A DNA stretch of 64,000 nt from Microvirga vignae (GTDB lineage Bacteria; Pseudomonadota; Alphaproteobacteria; Rhizobiales; Beijerinckiaceae): assembly GCF_001017175.1 (NCBI RefSeq), contig NZ_LCYG01000042.1, positions 195,155 to 259,154 on the forward strand, in the 5' to 3' direction. The position numbers and the translations under genes are program-made. This document shows positions 26,593-35,062 of the stretch, piece after piece. Numbering within the stretch: the stretch's first letter is position 1; the number at the start of each line of letters is the position of its first letter. The notes under the pieces are model-generated. The model ran no database searches. It was not told the origin of the DNA and saw only the letters and a list, made by a program, of their open reading frames with translations.

Positions 26593-27474
26593 TCAGTCCC
26601 TCTCCGCAATCGCCTCGGCCAGCGCCAGCGTACGCTTGGCCATTTCCGCATGAAGCCGTTCCACCATGCGGCCGTTGTGGCTGATGGCGCCCTTGCCTGC
26701 ATTCTCCGGCAATTCGAACAGGGCGACGATGTCGCGCGCCTTTTCGACATCGTCGCGCGATGGCGCGAAAATCTCGTTCGCCACCGCGATCTGGTTGGGA
26801 TGAATCAGCGTCTTGCCGTCAAAGCCGCAATCGCGGCCCTCGATGCATTCCGTGCGCAAGCCTGCCTCGTCCGACAGGTTGTTGTAGACGCCATCGAGAA
26901 TGTCGATGGCATAGGCGCGCGCTGCGGCCAACGCCGTCATGAGCCAGGGCATCATTGCCGCACGTCCGGGGTTGAGACGCGCGCGGGTGTCCTTCGCGAG
27001 ATCGTTCGTGCCCATGACGAAGCAGGAGAGACGCGAGGCGTCGTCCTGCGCCACGGCGGCGATGGCCTGCGCCTGCAGGATCGCGAGCGGTGTCTCGATC
27101 ATCGCCCACACACGGGTCTTCTCCGGCGCATCGAGCGCGTCCAAGCGCTTGCCCACCTCAAGCAGGTCGTGGGGTGACGAGACTTTGGGAATGAGGATTG
27201 CATCCGGCGCAGCCGATGCTGCCGCCGCCAGATCCGCCTCGCCCCATGGCGTGTTGAGCCCATTGATGCGGATCACGAGTTCCCGCGCGCCATAGCCACC
27301 TGTGTTCACCGCCGCGCAGACCGCCTCGCGCGCTTCTGTCTTCAGATCAGGCGCGACGGCGTCCTCCCAATCGAAGATCACCGTGTCGGCGGGAAGTGTC
27401 TTGGCCTTCTCGACGGCGCGGCCATTGGAGCCGGGCATGTAGAGAGCACTGCGGCGGGGGCGGATCGCGATCAT
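26593..27474 (-). CDS. HpcH/HpaI aldolase family lyase (CitE-like)
   Basis: A 293-residue protein of the CitE/malyl-CoA lyase family. RRSALYMPGSNGRAVEKA and ADTVIFDWEDAVAPDLK open the barrel; the metal ligands are in the AMIETPLAI and MGTNDLAKD segments. Relatives split or hydrolyse 3-hydroxyacyl-CoA (malyl-CoA, citramalyl-CoA or beta-methylmalyl-CoA); the exact substrate is not readable, though glyoxylate-forming lyases are common in methylotrophic alphaproteobacteria. ATG 27474 is chosen over a TTG 21 bases upstream. It lies alone on the minus strand. Confidence 0.8.
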   Translation of the reverse strand: MIAIRPRRSALYMPGSNGRAVEKAKTLPADTVIFDWEDAVAPDLKTEAREAVCAAVNTGGYGARELVIRINGLNTPWGEADLAAAASAAPDAILIPKVSSPHDLLEVGKRLDALDAPEKTRVWAMIETPLAILQAQAIAAVAQDDASRLSCFVMGTNDLAKDTRARLNPGRAAMMPWLMTALAAARAYAIDILDGVYNNLSDEAGLRTECIEGRDCGFDGKTLIHPNQIAVANEIFAPSRDDVEKARDIVALFELPENAGKGAISHNGRMVERLHAEMAKRTLALAEAIAERD

Positions 27475-27529
27475 GATGGTTCCTCGAAAACGCATTCGGT
27501 TTTAATGGAGGCTCTAACCGAATAGCAAT

Positions 27530-27627
27530 GTCATTCCCGGCCGGATTGTCAGAGGAGGGGGAAGGGGATCCACTCACACGCCGCGGCGTGGATCCCCTTC
27601 CCGGCCCTGTGGGCCGCCGGGGATGAC
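27530..27627. repeat. GTCAT...ATGAC palindromic element with a 15-bp perfect stem (copy 4)
   Basis: Outer ends are GTCATTCCCGG and CCGGGGATGAC. Inside, GGGAAGGGGATCCAC (27559-27573) pairs perfectly with 27588-27602. It lies upstream of the DUF429 gene and could form a strong hairpin in its leader. Confidence 0.75.
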
Positions 27628-27642
27628 ACTGGAGGCATATCG

Positions 27643-28389
27643 ATGACGTGGGTCGCGGGCGTGGACGGCTGCCGGGCCGGGTGGATCGCGGCGCTCATGC
27701 AGGTGGGCCATCCCGCCTCTGCCAAGATCGTAGTGGCGTCGACGCTCGCAGCCATCGCCGATGCACCGGAACAGCCTGCCGTGATTGCCGTCGACATGCC
27801 CATCGGCCTGCCTGAGCACACGGAAGGCTCCGGGCGAATCCCGGAGCAACTCGTCCGCCCCCTTCTCGGGCAGCGGCAATCTTCCGTTTTCGCCATTCCT
27901 TCGCGACTGGCTGTCTATGCGGCCGATTACGGCGAAGCCTGCGCCTTGGCGCTCGCCACCTCCGACCCGCCGCGAAAAGTGTCGCGACAGGGCTTCGGCA
28001 TCTTTCCGAAGATCCGGGAGATCGATGCGCTGTTGCGGGCGCGGCCCGACCTGATGGACAAGGTGTTCGAGGTCCATCCGGAACTCGCCTTCTGGGCCCT
28101 GAACGGGGGCCAAGCTCTCGACCAGCCGAAGAAGGTGAAGGGCGTTCCTTTCGAGCCCGGCATGCGCCTGCGCCGGGCGCTTCTCGACCAATCGGGGCTT
28201 CTGCCCGAAGCCCTTATCAGTTCCCCTCCCCCGCGAGGCGCGGCGGCCGATGATCTTCTCGATGCATTGGCGGGGTTGACCGTGGCGCTGGATCTCGCGA
28301 CAGGTGGAGGACAACCTTTTCCCGACCCGCCCGGCCGTGACGCCCACGGCCTGCCGGTCGCCATCTGGACGCTCCGCAGGCTCTCATGA
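27643..28389 (+). CDS. DUF429-domain protein
   Basis: A 248-residue protein starting WVAGVDGCRAGWIA, the N-terminal signature of DUF429, with a second conserved block AVDMPIGLPEHTEGSGR and a C-terminal DDLLDALAGL. The fold is predicted to be RNase H-like, but no reaction has been shown. Its last four bases (ATGA) overlap the start of the PLP enzyme gene, so the two are probably coupled; the functional link is unknown. Confidence 0.8.
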   Translation: MTWVAGVDGCRAGWIAALMQVGHPASAKIVVASTLAAIADAPEQPAVIAVDMPIGLPEHTEGSGRIPEQLVRPLLGQRQSSVFAIPSRLAVYAADYGEACALALATSDPPRKVSRQGFGIFPKIREIDALLRARPDLMDKVFEVHPELAFWALNGGQALDQPKKVKGVPFEPGMRLRRALLDQSGLLPEALISSPPPRGAAADDLLDALAGLTVALDLATGGGQPFPDPPGRDAHGLPVAIWTLRRLS

Positions 28390-29327
28390 CCATAACCCGC
28401 GCCGACATCGAAGCCGCCCACGCCCGCATCGCTCCCCATATCCGCCGCACGCCGGTGATGACAGTGCCTGGAGCCTTTGGCCATGAGGGTCCGGTGAGCC
28501 TCAAGCTGGAATTCCTGCAGCATGCAGGCTCCTTCAAGTCGCGCGGCGCCTTCAACACGCTCCTGTCGAATCCCGTTCCGGCCGCCGGTGTTGCGGCGGC
28601 CTCAGGCGGGAACCACGGCGCGGCGGTGGCTTATGCGGCCAAGCAGCTCGGCGTGAAGGCCCGCATCTTCGTTCCCGAAATCTCGAGCCCCGCAAAGGTG
28701 GCCGTCATCCGCTCCCACGGCGCGGAGGTCGTGATCGGTGGCGCGCGCTATGCGGACGCGCAGGAGGCCTGCGATCGCTACGTAGCCGCGACCGGCGCGC
28801 TGCGCATCCATCCCTTTGCCGCCGAGAGCACCATGATCGGCCAGGGCACGGTGGGCCTCGAATGGGAACAGGACAGCCCCGCCCTCGACACCGTTCTCGT
28901 GGCCGTCGGCGGGGGCGGGCTCATCAGCGGCATCGCGAGCTGGTGGGCTGGCCGCGTGAAGGTGGTGGGCGTGGAGCCAGAAGGGTCGCGTGCGCTCCAT
29001 GCGGCGCTCCAGGCTGGAAGGCCTGTCGATGTTGACGTGGATTCGGTCGCCGCCGATTCGCTCGGGGCCCGCAATACGGGCGATCTCGTCTATTCCATCT
29101 GCAGCAGGACCGTCGATCACGTGGCCCTCGTCAAGGATGAAGCCATCCGCGAGGCGCAGGCGCTTCTCTGGCGCGACTACCGCATCGCGTCGGAACCCGG
29201 TGGCGCAGCGGCACTGGCGGCATTGATCTCCGGGGCTTATAAGCCTCAGCTCAGCGAGAGGATCGGCATTCTCCTGTGCGGAGCCAATGTCGAACTCGCG
29301 AAACTCGCCGAACTCACGCATCAATAA
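28386..29327 (+). CDS. PLP-dependent threonine/serine dehydratase-like enzyme
   Basis: A 313-residue fold-type II PLP enzyme. The PLP lysine is K51 in HAGSFKSRGAFNTL; ASGGNHGAAVAYA and VAVGGGGLISGIASW are the phosphate and cofactor loops. The closest behaviour is of L-threonine or L-serine dehydratase (or serine racemase) without a regulatory ACT domain. Start overlaps DUF429 by 4 bases. Substrate identity cannot be decided here. Confidence 0.85.
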   Translation: MTITRADIEAAHARIAPHIRRTPVMTVPGAFGHEGPVSLKLEFLQHAGSFKSRGAFNTLLSNPVPAAGVAAASGGNHGAAVAYAAKQLGVKARIFVPEISSPAKVAVIRSHGAEVVIGGARYADAQEACDRYVAATGALRIHPFAAESTMIGQGTVGLEWEQDSPALDTVLVAVGGGGLISGIASWWAGRVKVVGVEPEGSRALHAALQAGRPVDVDVDSVAADSLGARNTGDLVYSICSRTVDHVALVKDEAIREAQALLWRDYRIASEPGGAAALAALISGAYKPQLSERIGILLCGANVELAKLAELTHQ

Positions 29328-29341
29328 CCGAGGAGCGATCC

Positions 29342-30022
29342 ATGTTTCCGCAGCGCCTGACCGACGGTTACCGTGCCTTTGTCGACGAACGTCTTCCCCG
29401 TGAACGAGGTCGCTTCGAGGCTCTTGCGGAAAAGGGTCAATCGCCGGAGGTGATGGTGATCGGCTGCTGCGACAGCCGCGTGTCACCGGAGGTGATCTTC
29501 GATGCGAGCCCAGGCGAGCTGTTCGTCGTGCGAAACGTGGCAAACCTCGTGCCGCCTTTCGAGACCGGCGGCGATTATCACGGCACCTCGGCGGCCCTCG
29601 AATTCGCGGTGCAGGCGCTTCGCGTGAAGCATATCGTGGTGCTGGGCCATGCCCGCTGCGGTGGCGTGCGTGCCTTTGCCGACGAGACGGCTCCTCTCTC
29701 GCCGGGCGATTTCATCGGCCGCTGGATGAGCCTGATCAAGCCTGCGGGCGAACGTCTCGGCCCGCATAACGGCAATCTGGAAGAATACCTTCCCCGGCTC
29801 GAACTCGCCGCCATCGAGAACAGCCTGAAGAACCTGATGACCTTCCCGTGCGTGCGTATTCTGGTGGAGCGCGGCAAGCTGGAACTTCACGGCGCTTACT
29901 TCGGCGTGGCAACCGGCGTGCTGCTGGTGCGCGATCCGGAAACCGGGGAGTTCAAGCCTGTGGTGGACAACATGCCGGAGCGAGTATCGATATTCTCCGC
30001 CCGCGATGCGGGACCGCTTTAG
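29342..30022 (+). CDS. Beta-class carbonic anhydrase
   Basis: A 226-residue protein with the beta-carbonic-anhydrase zinc-site motifs CCDSRVSPE (a cysteine with the D44-R46 dyad) and GHARCGG (histidine and cysteine). Beta enzymes interconvert CO2 and bicarbonate in the cytoplasm, supplying bicarbonate to carboxylases. ATG 29342 is used; the longer frame starts inside the upstream gene. It lies 14 bases after the PLP enzyme stop and may share its transcript. Confidence 0.92.
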   Translation: MFPQRLTDGYRAFVDERLPRERGRFEALAEKGQSPEVMVIGCCDSRVSPEVIFDASPGELFVVRNVANLVPPFETGGDYHGTSAALEFAVQALRVKHIVVLGHARCGGVRAFADETAPLSPGDFIGRWMSLIKPAGERLGPHNGNLEEYLPRLELAAIENSLKNLMTFPCVRILVERGKLELHGAYFGVATGVLLVRDPETGEFKPVVDNMPERVSIFSARDAGPL

Positions 30023-30134
30023 GCCGAACAGTTTCGACACCGCGTGACATGCGGGCGCTACGGCCGTTCGTCCGGAACGATTCGGCTCAGGCCGGGTTCA
30101 CCAACAACACGGAGGTCGTGTTGGGAGTCGATCC

Positions 30135-31010
30135 GTGTTGGGTCGCGGCAAGGCTTATTCCGGCACCTGTGCCATCGCTGTCGCCAGTCTTCTCTGCGGA
30201 TTGAATGCCGCAACGCTGCCACTGGACGCGCAGCCTTTTTCATTCCCGGCTGATCAGCCGGCAATGAATGAGCCTCGTGCCAGTTTCGACGAGCGCTTCT
30301 CGCCCGATCTCAGGACAGAACCTTTTTTCACGCGCCCTGAGGTCCAAAACCTTCTTGCATCGCTGCCGTCGTCACCCGCTTCTGCCGATGTGCTCGTTGC
30401 TGGTCCTGAGCCCGGCGCGCCAGAATCCGAAACGGAAGAAGGCATGCCTGCCGAACCGCAGCCGGTGGAGGATACGGCCTCCGTGACAGCACAGAAGCCA
30501 AGTTCTGAGGCCACCACATCCGCTCCCAATCTCGAAATACAACTGCCGGAGTTTCCGCCGCCTCCGCCTCCTGCGGATGTCGTCTTGCCGTCGGCGGAAG
30601 AGATCGCGGCGACGACACCGCCACAAGCGCCTCCCCAAGCGCCATCAGATATATCCAGCGCGATCAGGTCGGAACCCGATCGTCGGGCTGACGCGTCGGA
30701 ACAGTCGATGTCTCAGCCGCAGGCCGAAAAGAAAGCAAACCTGAAGAAGCAGGCGGAGCAGGGACGCGCCCGCGTGAAGAAGCAGACGACGGCCCGACAT
30801 GAACCAGCCGTTACCGGCACTTTTCCCAGCTGCCGGGCGGGAGCTGTTTGCGTCTCGCAGCAGCAGACCTTCGCGATCTTTTTCGGCTTCATTGCAGGGG
30901 CACTTCTAGGAGGCCCTATCGGCGCCATCGCAGGCGGAACAGCCGGCGCCATTCTTACGGCTCCGGATAGACCGCAAGAGGGAAGATCCGATCCTCCGCC
31001 GCGGCGGTAG
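30135..31010 (+). CDS. Secreted proline-rich protein with a glycine-zipper C-terminus, unknown function
   Basis: A 291-residue protein starting at GTG 30135. A weak signal peptide-like region (about residues 8-30) is followed by a long Pro/Ala/Glu-rich disordered stretch with six consecutive prolines (FPPPPPPADV), a basic segment and, near the C-terminus, a hydrophobic glycine zipper (GFIAGALLGGPIGAIAGGTAG). Glycine zippers of this kind occur in outer-membrane lipoproteins and pore-forming peptides. No family is recognised and the start is uncertain. It converges on asd. Confidence 0.45.
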   Translation: MLGRGKAYSGTCAIAVASLLCGLNAATLPLDAQPFSFPADQPAMNEPRASFDERFSPDLRTEPFFTRPEVQNLLASLPSSPASADVLVAGPEPGAPESETEEGMPAEPQPVEDTASVTAQKPSSEATTSAPNLEIQLPEFPPPPPPADVVLPSAEEIAATTPPQAPPQAPSDISSAIRSEPDRRADASEQSMSQPQAEKKANLKKQAEQGRARVKKQTTARHEPAVTGTFPSCRAGAVCVSQQQTFAIFFGFIAGALLGGPIGAIAGGTAGAILTAPDRPQEGRSDPPPRR

Positions 31011-31035
31011 TCGCCTGCCGGGGCCGCTGTCTCAA

Positions 31036-31061
31036 GCAAAAAGGCCGCCGAAGGCGGCCTT
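31036..31061 (-). terminator. Terminator between asd and the convergent gene
   Basis: A 9-bp stem AAGGCCGCC/GGCGGCCTT (31041-31049 with 31053-31061) has a 3-base loop. Read on the minus strand it is followed by TTTTTGCTTG, fitting the end of asd; on the plus strand the T-tract is poorer, so activity may be mostly on the asd side. Confidence 0.8.
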
Positions 31062-31085
31062 CTCACGTCTTTGATGCAGGAGAAC

Positions 31086-32117
31086 TTACGCCGCCTGCTT
31101 CTTCGCCTTCAACAGGCCGCGATTGGCCATGGCTTCCGCGATCTGCACGGCATTGAGCGCCGCGCCCTTGCGCAGATTGTCGGAGACGCACCAGAAGGAC
31201 AGGCCGTTCTCGACGGTGATGTCCTCGCGGATGCGGGAGATGTAGGTGGCGTCTTCGCCGGCCGCCTCGTGGGGCGTGATGTAGCCGCCGGGCTCACGCT
31301 TGTCGACCACCATGATGCCGGGTGCCGCGCGCAGGATCTCACGGGCTTCGTCCGCCGTGATCGGCTTCTCGAACTCCACGTTCACCGCTTCCGAGTGGCT
31401 GATGAAGACCGGCACGCGCACGCAGGTGGCGGTGAGCTTGATCTTCGGGTCGAGAATCTTCTTGGTCTCGGCCGTCATCTTCCACTCTTCCTTCGTATAC
31501 CCGTCCTCCATGAACACATCGATATGGGGGATCAGGTTGAAGGCGATGCGCTTCGGGAACTTCTTCTCCTGCACGTCCTGCAGCGAGTAGAGCGCCTTCG
31601 TCTGGCGGTCGAGCTCGTCCATGCCTTCCTTGCCCGCGCCGGAGACCGACTGGTAGGTGGCGACGACCACGCGCTTGATGGTCGCGCGGTCATGGAGCGG
31701 CTTCAATGCCACGACGAGCTGCGCGGTGGAGCAGTTGGGGTTCGCGATGATGCCCTTCTTCATGTCGCGGAGCGCCTCGGCATTCACCTCCGGCACCACC
31801 AGCGGCACCTCGGGGTCATAGCGCCAAGCGGAGGAGTTATCGATCACCACCGCACCCTGAGCGGCAATCTTCGGCGACCACTCCTTCGACACCTCGCCGC
31901 CGGCAGACATGAGGCAGAGATCGACATCCGAGAAGTCGTAAGAGTCGAGCGCCTTCGTCTTCAGGGTCTTGTCGCCGTAGGACACTTCCGTTCCCTGGCT
32001 GCGGCGGGAGGCCAGCGCCACCACCTCGTCAGCCGGGAAAGCCCGCTCCGCCAGGATGCTCAGCATCTCGCGGCCCACATTGCCGGTCGCACCCACGACG
32101 GCGATCTTGTAACCCAT
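31086..32117 (-). CDS. asd: Aspartate-semialdehyde dehydrogenase
   Basis: A 343-residue protein. The N-terminal Rossmann motif VVGATGNVGREML and the catalytic cysteine C129 in ANPNCSTAQLVVALKPLHD identify aspartate-semialdehyde dehydrogenase, which reduces aspartyl phosphate toward lysine, methionine and threonine and toward diaminopimelate of the cell wall. AGGAGAA precedes ATG 32117. dapF, another step in the diaminopimelate route, is at 57509, but the two are not linked in an operon. Confidence 0.95.
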   Translation of the reverse strand: MGYKIAVVGATGNVGREMLSILAERAFPADEVVALASRRSQGTEVSYGDKTLKTKALDSYDFSDVDLCLMSAGGEVSKEWSPKIAAQGAVVIDNSSAWRYDPEVPLVVPEVNAEALRDMKKGIIANPNCSTAQLVVALKPLHDRATIKRVVVATYQSVSGAGKEGMDELDRQTKALYSLQDVQEKKFPKRIAFNLIPHIDVFMEDGYTKEEWKMTAETKKILDPKIKLTATCVRVPVFISHSEAVNVEFEKPITADEAREILRAAPGIMVVDKREPGGYITPHEAAGEDATYISRIREDITVENGLSFWCVSDNLRKGAALNAVQIAEAMANRGLLKAKKQAA

Positions 32118-32508
32118 TGGACTTCTCCTGTTGTCGCTCTCCCCGGGAAAACTCATGAACCCTGTTCGGGTGTCGCCTCTCGCCCCGACGGGAGAGAGGA
32201 CCGGGGACGACGAGGCTTATTCGGCCGTCGCTTTCACGGCCGTCGTGGCGGTTTTCGTTTTGCTCGTCGTGAGGGTGAGCAGCGCCATTGCCTTCGTCCA
32301 TTCGCAGGCCCAGTCTGGACCTCGATAACTTCACCAACACACCAAAGGTTCGTTCTCGTCAAGCGTTCTCTGCAAGAATCCGACGATTAAGGGCGAAGCT
32401 CAGCAATAACCTTGCGTTTACCTTGCTTAGCAAAACCTTTCGAGGCTTAGGCACTGCTACGGTAGAACATGCTCAAGACAGCCCAAGCGACGGGTGTGGT
32501 GAAGCGCA
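32118..32508. other. 391-base divergent intergenic region with no gene seen
   Basis: It lies between the starts of asd (minus) and the membrane-anchored protein (plus), so both promoters should be inside. Open frames across it lack ribosome sites and coding character. Around 32410-32450 the AT content rises (TTGCGTTTACCTTGCTTAGC), a plausible promoter area for the plus-strand gene. A weak CTCTC/GAGAG hairpin is near 32177-32196. Confidence 0.4.
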
Positions 32509-33300
32509 ATGGCACGGGCCGGTTATCCTGCATGGGATGAGGACGAGACGTTCTTCGACGAACGTCCGGCCCGCCGTGCACGGAAGAAACCCCTGCGCTG
32601 GTTCCGCATGATCCTCATGTCTTCCCTGATGATCGGAGGACTGGTCTATTTCGCGCAGCACAAGAGCAGCGAGGTGCAGGTGGCGGCCCGCAAGAGCGTG
32701 CCCGCCTCCGTCCTGATCGCCCCCGCTCCCGTCTGGACTCCGGTTGCCCCGACGCCGGCCCTCTACGTGATCGAGAGAGCCTCCGCTCCCCCGACCGTGG
32801 AGGCACGCCAGCACACGAGCGGCGCGCGGGAAGACGCCCTGACACTGGGCCGCTTTGGCGATGCCCGGCATGCCAGGCTCACCCTGATCCAAGGCTCGCC
32901 GGACCCGGCGCGCAGCTTCTTCGTCGATATCGTGCGCCGCGCGGCGGAGGTCGGGCTTGCGGTCTCGCGCAATGAGCAGAGCCGGTTGGTCGCCACCAAG
33001 TTCGGACCCGTGGAGGCCGCCGCCATGACGCTCGTCGGCAAAAGCGAACAGGAGTGCCAGACCTTCCGCTTCGCCGATCACGATTCCGGCTTCGGTTTCC
33101 AAGGCTGGATGTGCGGCGCGGATGCAGCCGGTATGGACGACGCGCAGCTTGCCTGCTTCATCGACGGCATCACACTTGGCAGTGCAAGCAGCCCATCCTT
33201 GAAAGCCTTGTTCGTGCGCGCCGAGAGGAGCCGCACGGAAGCCTGCGGCGTTGCCTCCCACACCGCCGCGAGTGGTGTCAGGACACCTCCCCGACCCTGA
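32509..33300 (+). CDS. Single-pass membrane protein of unknown function
   Basis: A 263-residue protein. The cytoplasmic N-terminus is highly charged (ERPARRARKKPLRWF), followed by one hydrophobic segment near residues 33-48 and a periplasmic part. The C-terminal half contains four cysteines (QECQTF, GWMCGA, ACFIDG, EACGV) that could form disulfides. I do not recognise the family. The stop overlaps the convergent molybdopterin enzyme gene by 23 bases. Confidence 0.6.
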   Translation: MARAGYPAWDEDETFFDERPARRARKKPLRWFRMILMSSLMIGGLVYFAQHKSSEVQVAARKSVPASVLIAPAPVWTPVAPTPALYVIERASAPPTVEARQHTSGAREDALTLGRFGDARHARLTLIQGSPDPARSFFVDIVRRAAEVGLAVSRNEQSRLVATKFGPVEAAAMTLVGKSEQECQTFRFADHDSGFGFQGWMCGADAAGMDDAQLACFIDGITLGSASSPSLKALFVRAERSRTEACGVASHTAASGVRTPPRP

Positions 33301-34399
33301 CCGCCACCCGGTGCATGACGTTGCAGCCATAGCCGTTCGGGTTCCAGTTGACGGCCCGGAACGGCTGGGCCCGGCCATGTGAGTCGGTCGCGCGGGCGAA
33401 GATCTCGTAATAACCGTCGCCTGGGAGTTCGATGGTCGCAGCCCAACGTACCCAATCGTACCGATTGCGCGGCGGCGTCATCTGCGCAGGCACCCAGGTC
33501 GTGCCGCCATCGATGGAGCAATCCACGTGAGTCACCGCATCATCGCCCGCCCAGGCCGCGCCCCGCACCGTGATGGTCCGCGTGCCAGCCTCATAGCTTG
33601 AACCATGGGCCGGTGCCGTGATGATGCTGCGCACCGGCATCGATTCCAGAATCCGGGTCTCCGCATGCTTCCCATCAAAGCCCGGCGGAAGCGGGTGAAC
33701 CGGAACACGGTAGGACAGACCCGTCATGCCTGGACCATCATGCTCCCGGTCGCGAATCCAGATCCGTTTCAGCCATTTCTGACTCACCGAACCAGGCCAG
33801 CCCGGCACGATGAGGCGCAAAGGCCCGCCGTGAATGAAAGGCAAGGGCTCGCCGTTCATGGCCCAGGCGAGCAAGGTGTGCTCTTCCAACGCCTTCGCGA
33901 TCGGCACACCACGCGACATGGCCTGCCGCTCCATGCTTCCGGTCTTGTCCGGATCAGCTCCGAAATGACCGGTGAAGAACGCCGTGTCTTCCAGACCTGC
34001 CGCATACAGGACATCGCGCAGCGAAACGCCCGTCCATTCCGCGCAACCGGCACCGCCGTTGGTCCAGGCATTGCCTTCCGCTTTCGGCTCGAAGAAGGAG
34101 CGTCCATTGCCGCCGCATTCGAGCACCATGCGAAATGTTTTGGCCGGGAAGCGGCTCTTCAGCTCGGCCACGCTCAGATCGAGCGGATGCTTTACTTTTC
34201 CATCGATGGCGAAGCGCCACGCCTCCCGGTCGTCCGCCCTTTCAGGCAAGAGGCCGTTGTTGCGGATGAAGAATCGCGCAATCGGTGTCGTGTCATCGTC
34301 GAGAAGCGATTCCGGCGTCTCGGCGACAAGCGGCGTTTCACCTAAAATCGTGAGGCGATCCTTCCCGAACAGATCGAGCGCACTCATCCGATCCTGCAT
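33278..34399 (-). CDS. Sulfite-oxidase-family molybdopterin enzyme
   Basis: A 373-residue protein with the molybdopterin-binding domain of the sulfite oxidase family: the molybdenum-ligating cysteine is C95 in MVLECGGNGRSFF, followed by NGGAGCAEWTGVSLRDVL and PLRLIVPGWPGSVSQKWLKRI, then a C-terminal Mo-co dimerisation domain (about residues 245-370, DCSIDGGTTW, EIFARATDSHGR). It could oxidise sulfite or act on another sulfur/nitrogen substrate. No signal peptide is visible at ATG 34399, so it may stay in the cytoplasm. No cytochrome partner gene is adjacent. Confidence 0.85.
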   Translation of the reverse strand: MQDRMSALDLFGKDRLTILGETPLVAETPESLLDDDTTPIARFFIRNNGLLPERADDREAWRFAIDGKVKHPLDLSVAELKSRFPAKTFRMVLECGGNGRSFFEPKAEGNAWTNGGAGCAEWTGVSLRDVLYAAGLEDTAFFTGHFGADPDKTGSMERQAMSRGVPIAKALEEHTLLAWAMNGEPLPFIHGGPLRLIVPGWPGSVSQKWLKRIWIRDREHDGPGMTGLSYRVPVHPLPPGFDGKHAETRILESMPVRSIITAPAHGSSYEAGTRTITVRGAAWAGDDAVTHVDCSIDGGTTWVPAQMTPPRNRYDWVRWAATIELPGDGYYEIFARATDSHGRAQPFRAVNWNPNGYGCNVMHRVAVRVGEVS

Positions 34400-34539
34400 G
34401 GCTTTTTGCCCCTCATCCTTTGGTGAACCTCGCAATTCCAAGGAACCATTTTAGGCAGGTCGCCTTGTTCTGACAGCCTTTGAATTTGTTCACGACGGCT
34501 CAGCGAAACCTGCTGGCGCCGACCCTGGAGATTTGCAAA

Positions 34540-34878
34540 ATGCGCCGCTTCACTGTTATCGGCTTGGGCATGGTTGCAGCTCTCGGTGCTTTCTCAGTGG
34601 CAGCCGAAGCGCAGGCTCAGGACCGTCCTCTCGTCTTCCGCGTTCAGCCCCGCAGCTTCTTGGACCCTGGCCCTGTAGCGCCGGTGGGCTCCCTCAACCG
34701 CTATGCCACGCAGGGGCAGCTGTCCTACATGACGAATCCGCCGTGGAACAACCATCGCGACCGCTTCGGCGAAGGCGTTCTGCCCGATCCGATCGGCGGG
34801 CCGTTCGTGGGTGCTCGTAACCCCTTCCCGCCGCTCGGCTACACACCGGATGTCGAAGCCACGGGTTCGATCCGCTAG
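34540..34878 (+). CDS. Small secreted protein of unknown function
   Basis: A 112-residue protein with a signal peptide ending near AAEAQAQD and a mature part rich in Pro, Gly and Arg (RDRFGEGVLPDPIGGPFVGA). No family is recognised. The first base of the TAG stop (34876-34878) lies inside the CTAG end of a palindromic element that begins at 34875, so the element supplies the stop. Confidence 0.6.
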   Translation: MRRFTVIGLGMVAALGAFSVAAEAQAQDRPLVFRVQPRSFLDPGPVAPVGSLNRYATQGQLSYMTNPPWNNHRDRFGEGVLPDPIGGPFVGARNPFPPLGYTPDVEATGSIR

Positions 34879-34993
34879 CGCATCGTGCGAAAAAGTGGAC
34901 CCGGTTTTTCGCGTCTCACGATACGCTGCTCTCAGAAGGAAGCATCGGATCGAATCCCAAAAGTGGATTCCACTTTTGGGTCCGATGCTCTAA
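34875..34993. repeat. CTAG-ended palindromic element (copy A1)
   Basis: A roughly 119-base element. One end reads CTAGCGCATCGTGCG, and the other half contains CCCAAAAGTGGATTCCACTTTTGGG (split here as arms CCCAAAAGTGG and CCACTTTTGGG), then TCCGATGCTCTAA. It consists of two hairpins back to back and shares its sequence with copies at 37574, 38660 and 41500. Its CTAG end provides the stop of the upstream gene. Confidence 0.85.
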
Positions 34994-35002
34994 GCTGCAA
35001 CA

Positions 35003-35031
35003 AACAAAAAGCCCCGGCATGACCCGGGGCT
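35003..35031 (-). terminator. Intrinsic terminator of leuB
   Basis: An 8-bp stem AGCCCCGG/CCGGGGCT (35010-35017 with 35024-35031), followed on the minus strand by TTTTTGTTTG. Confidence 0.85.
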
Positions 35032-35062
35032 CTTTCGTGTCTGACGCTAGGCGCCGGAGCTT

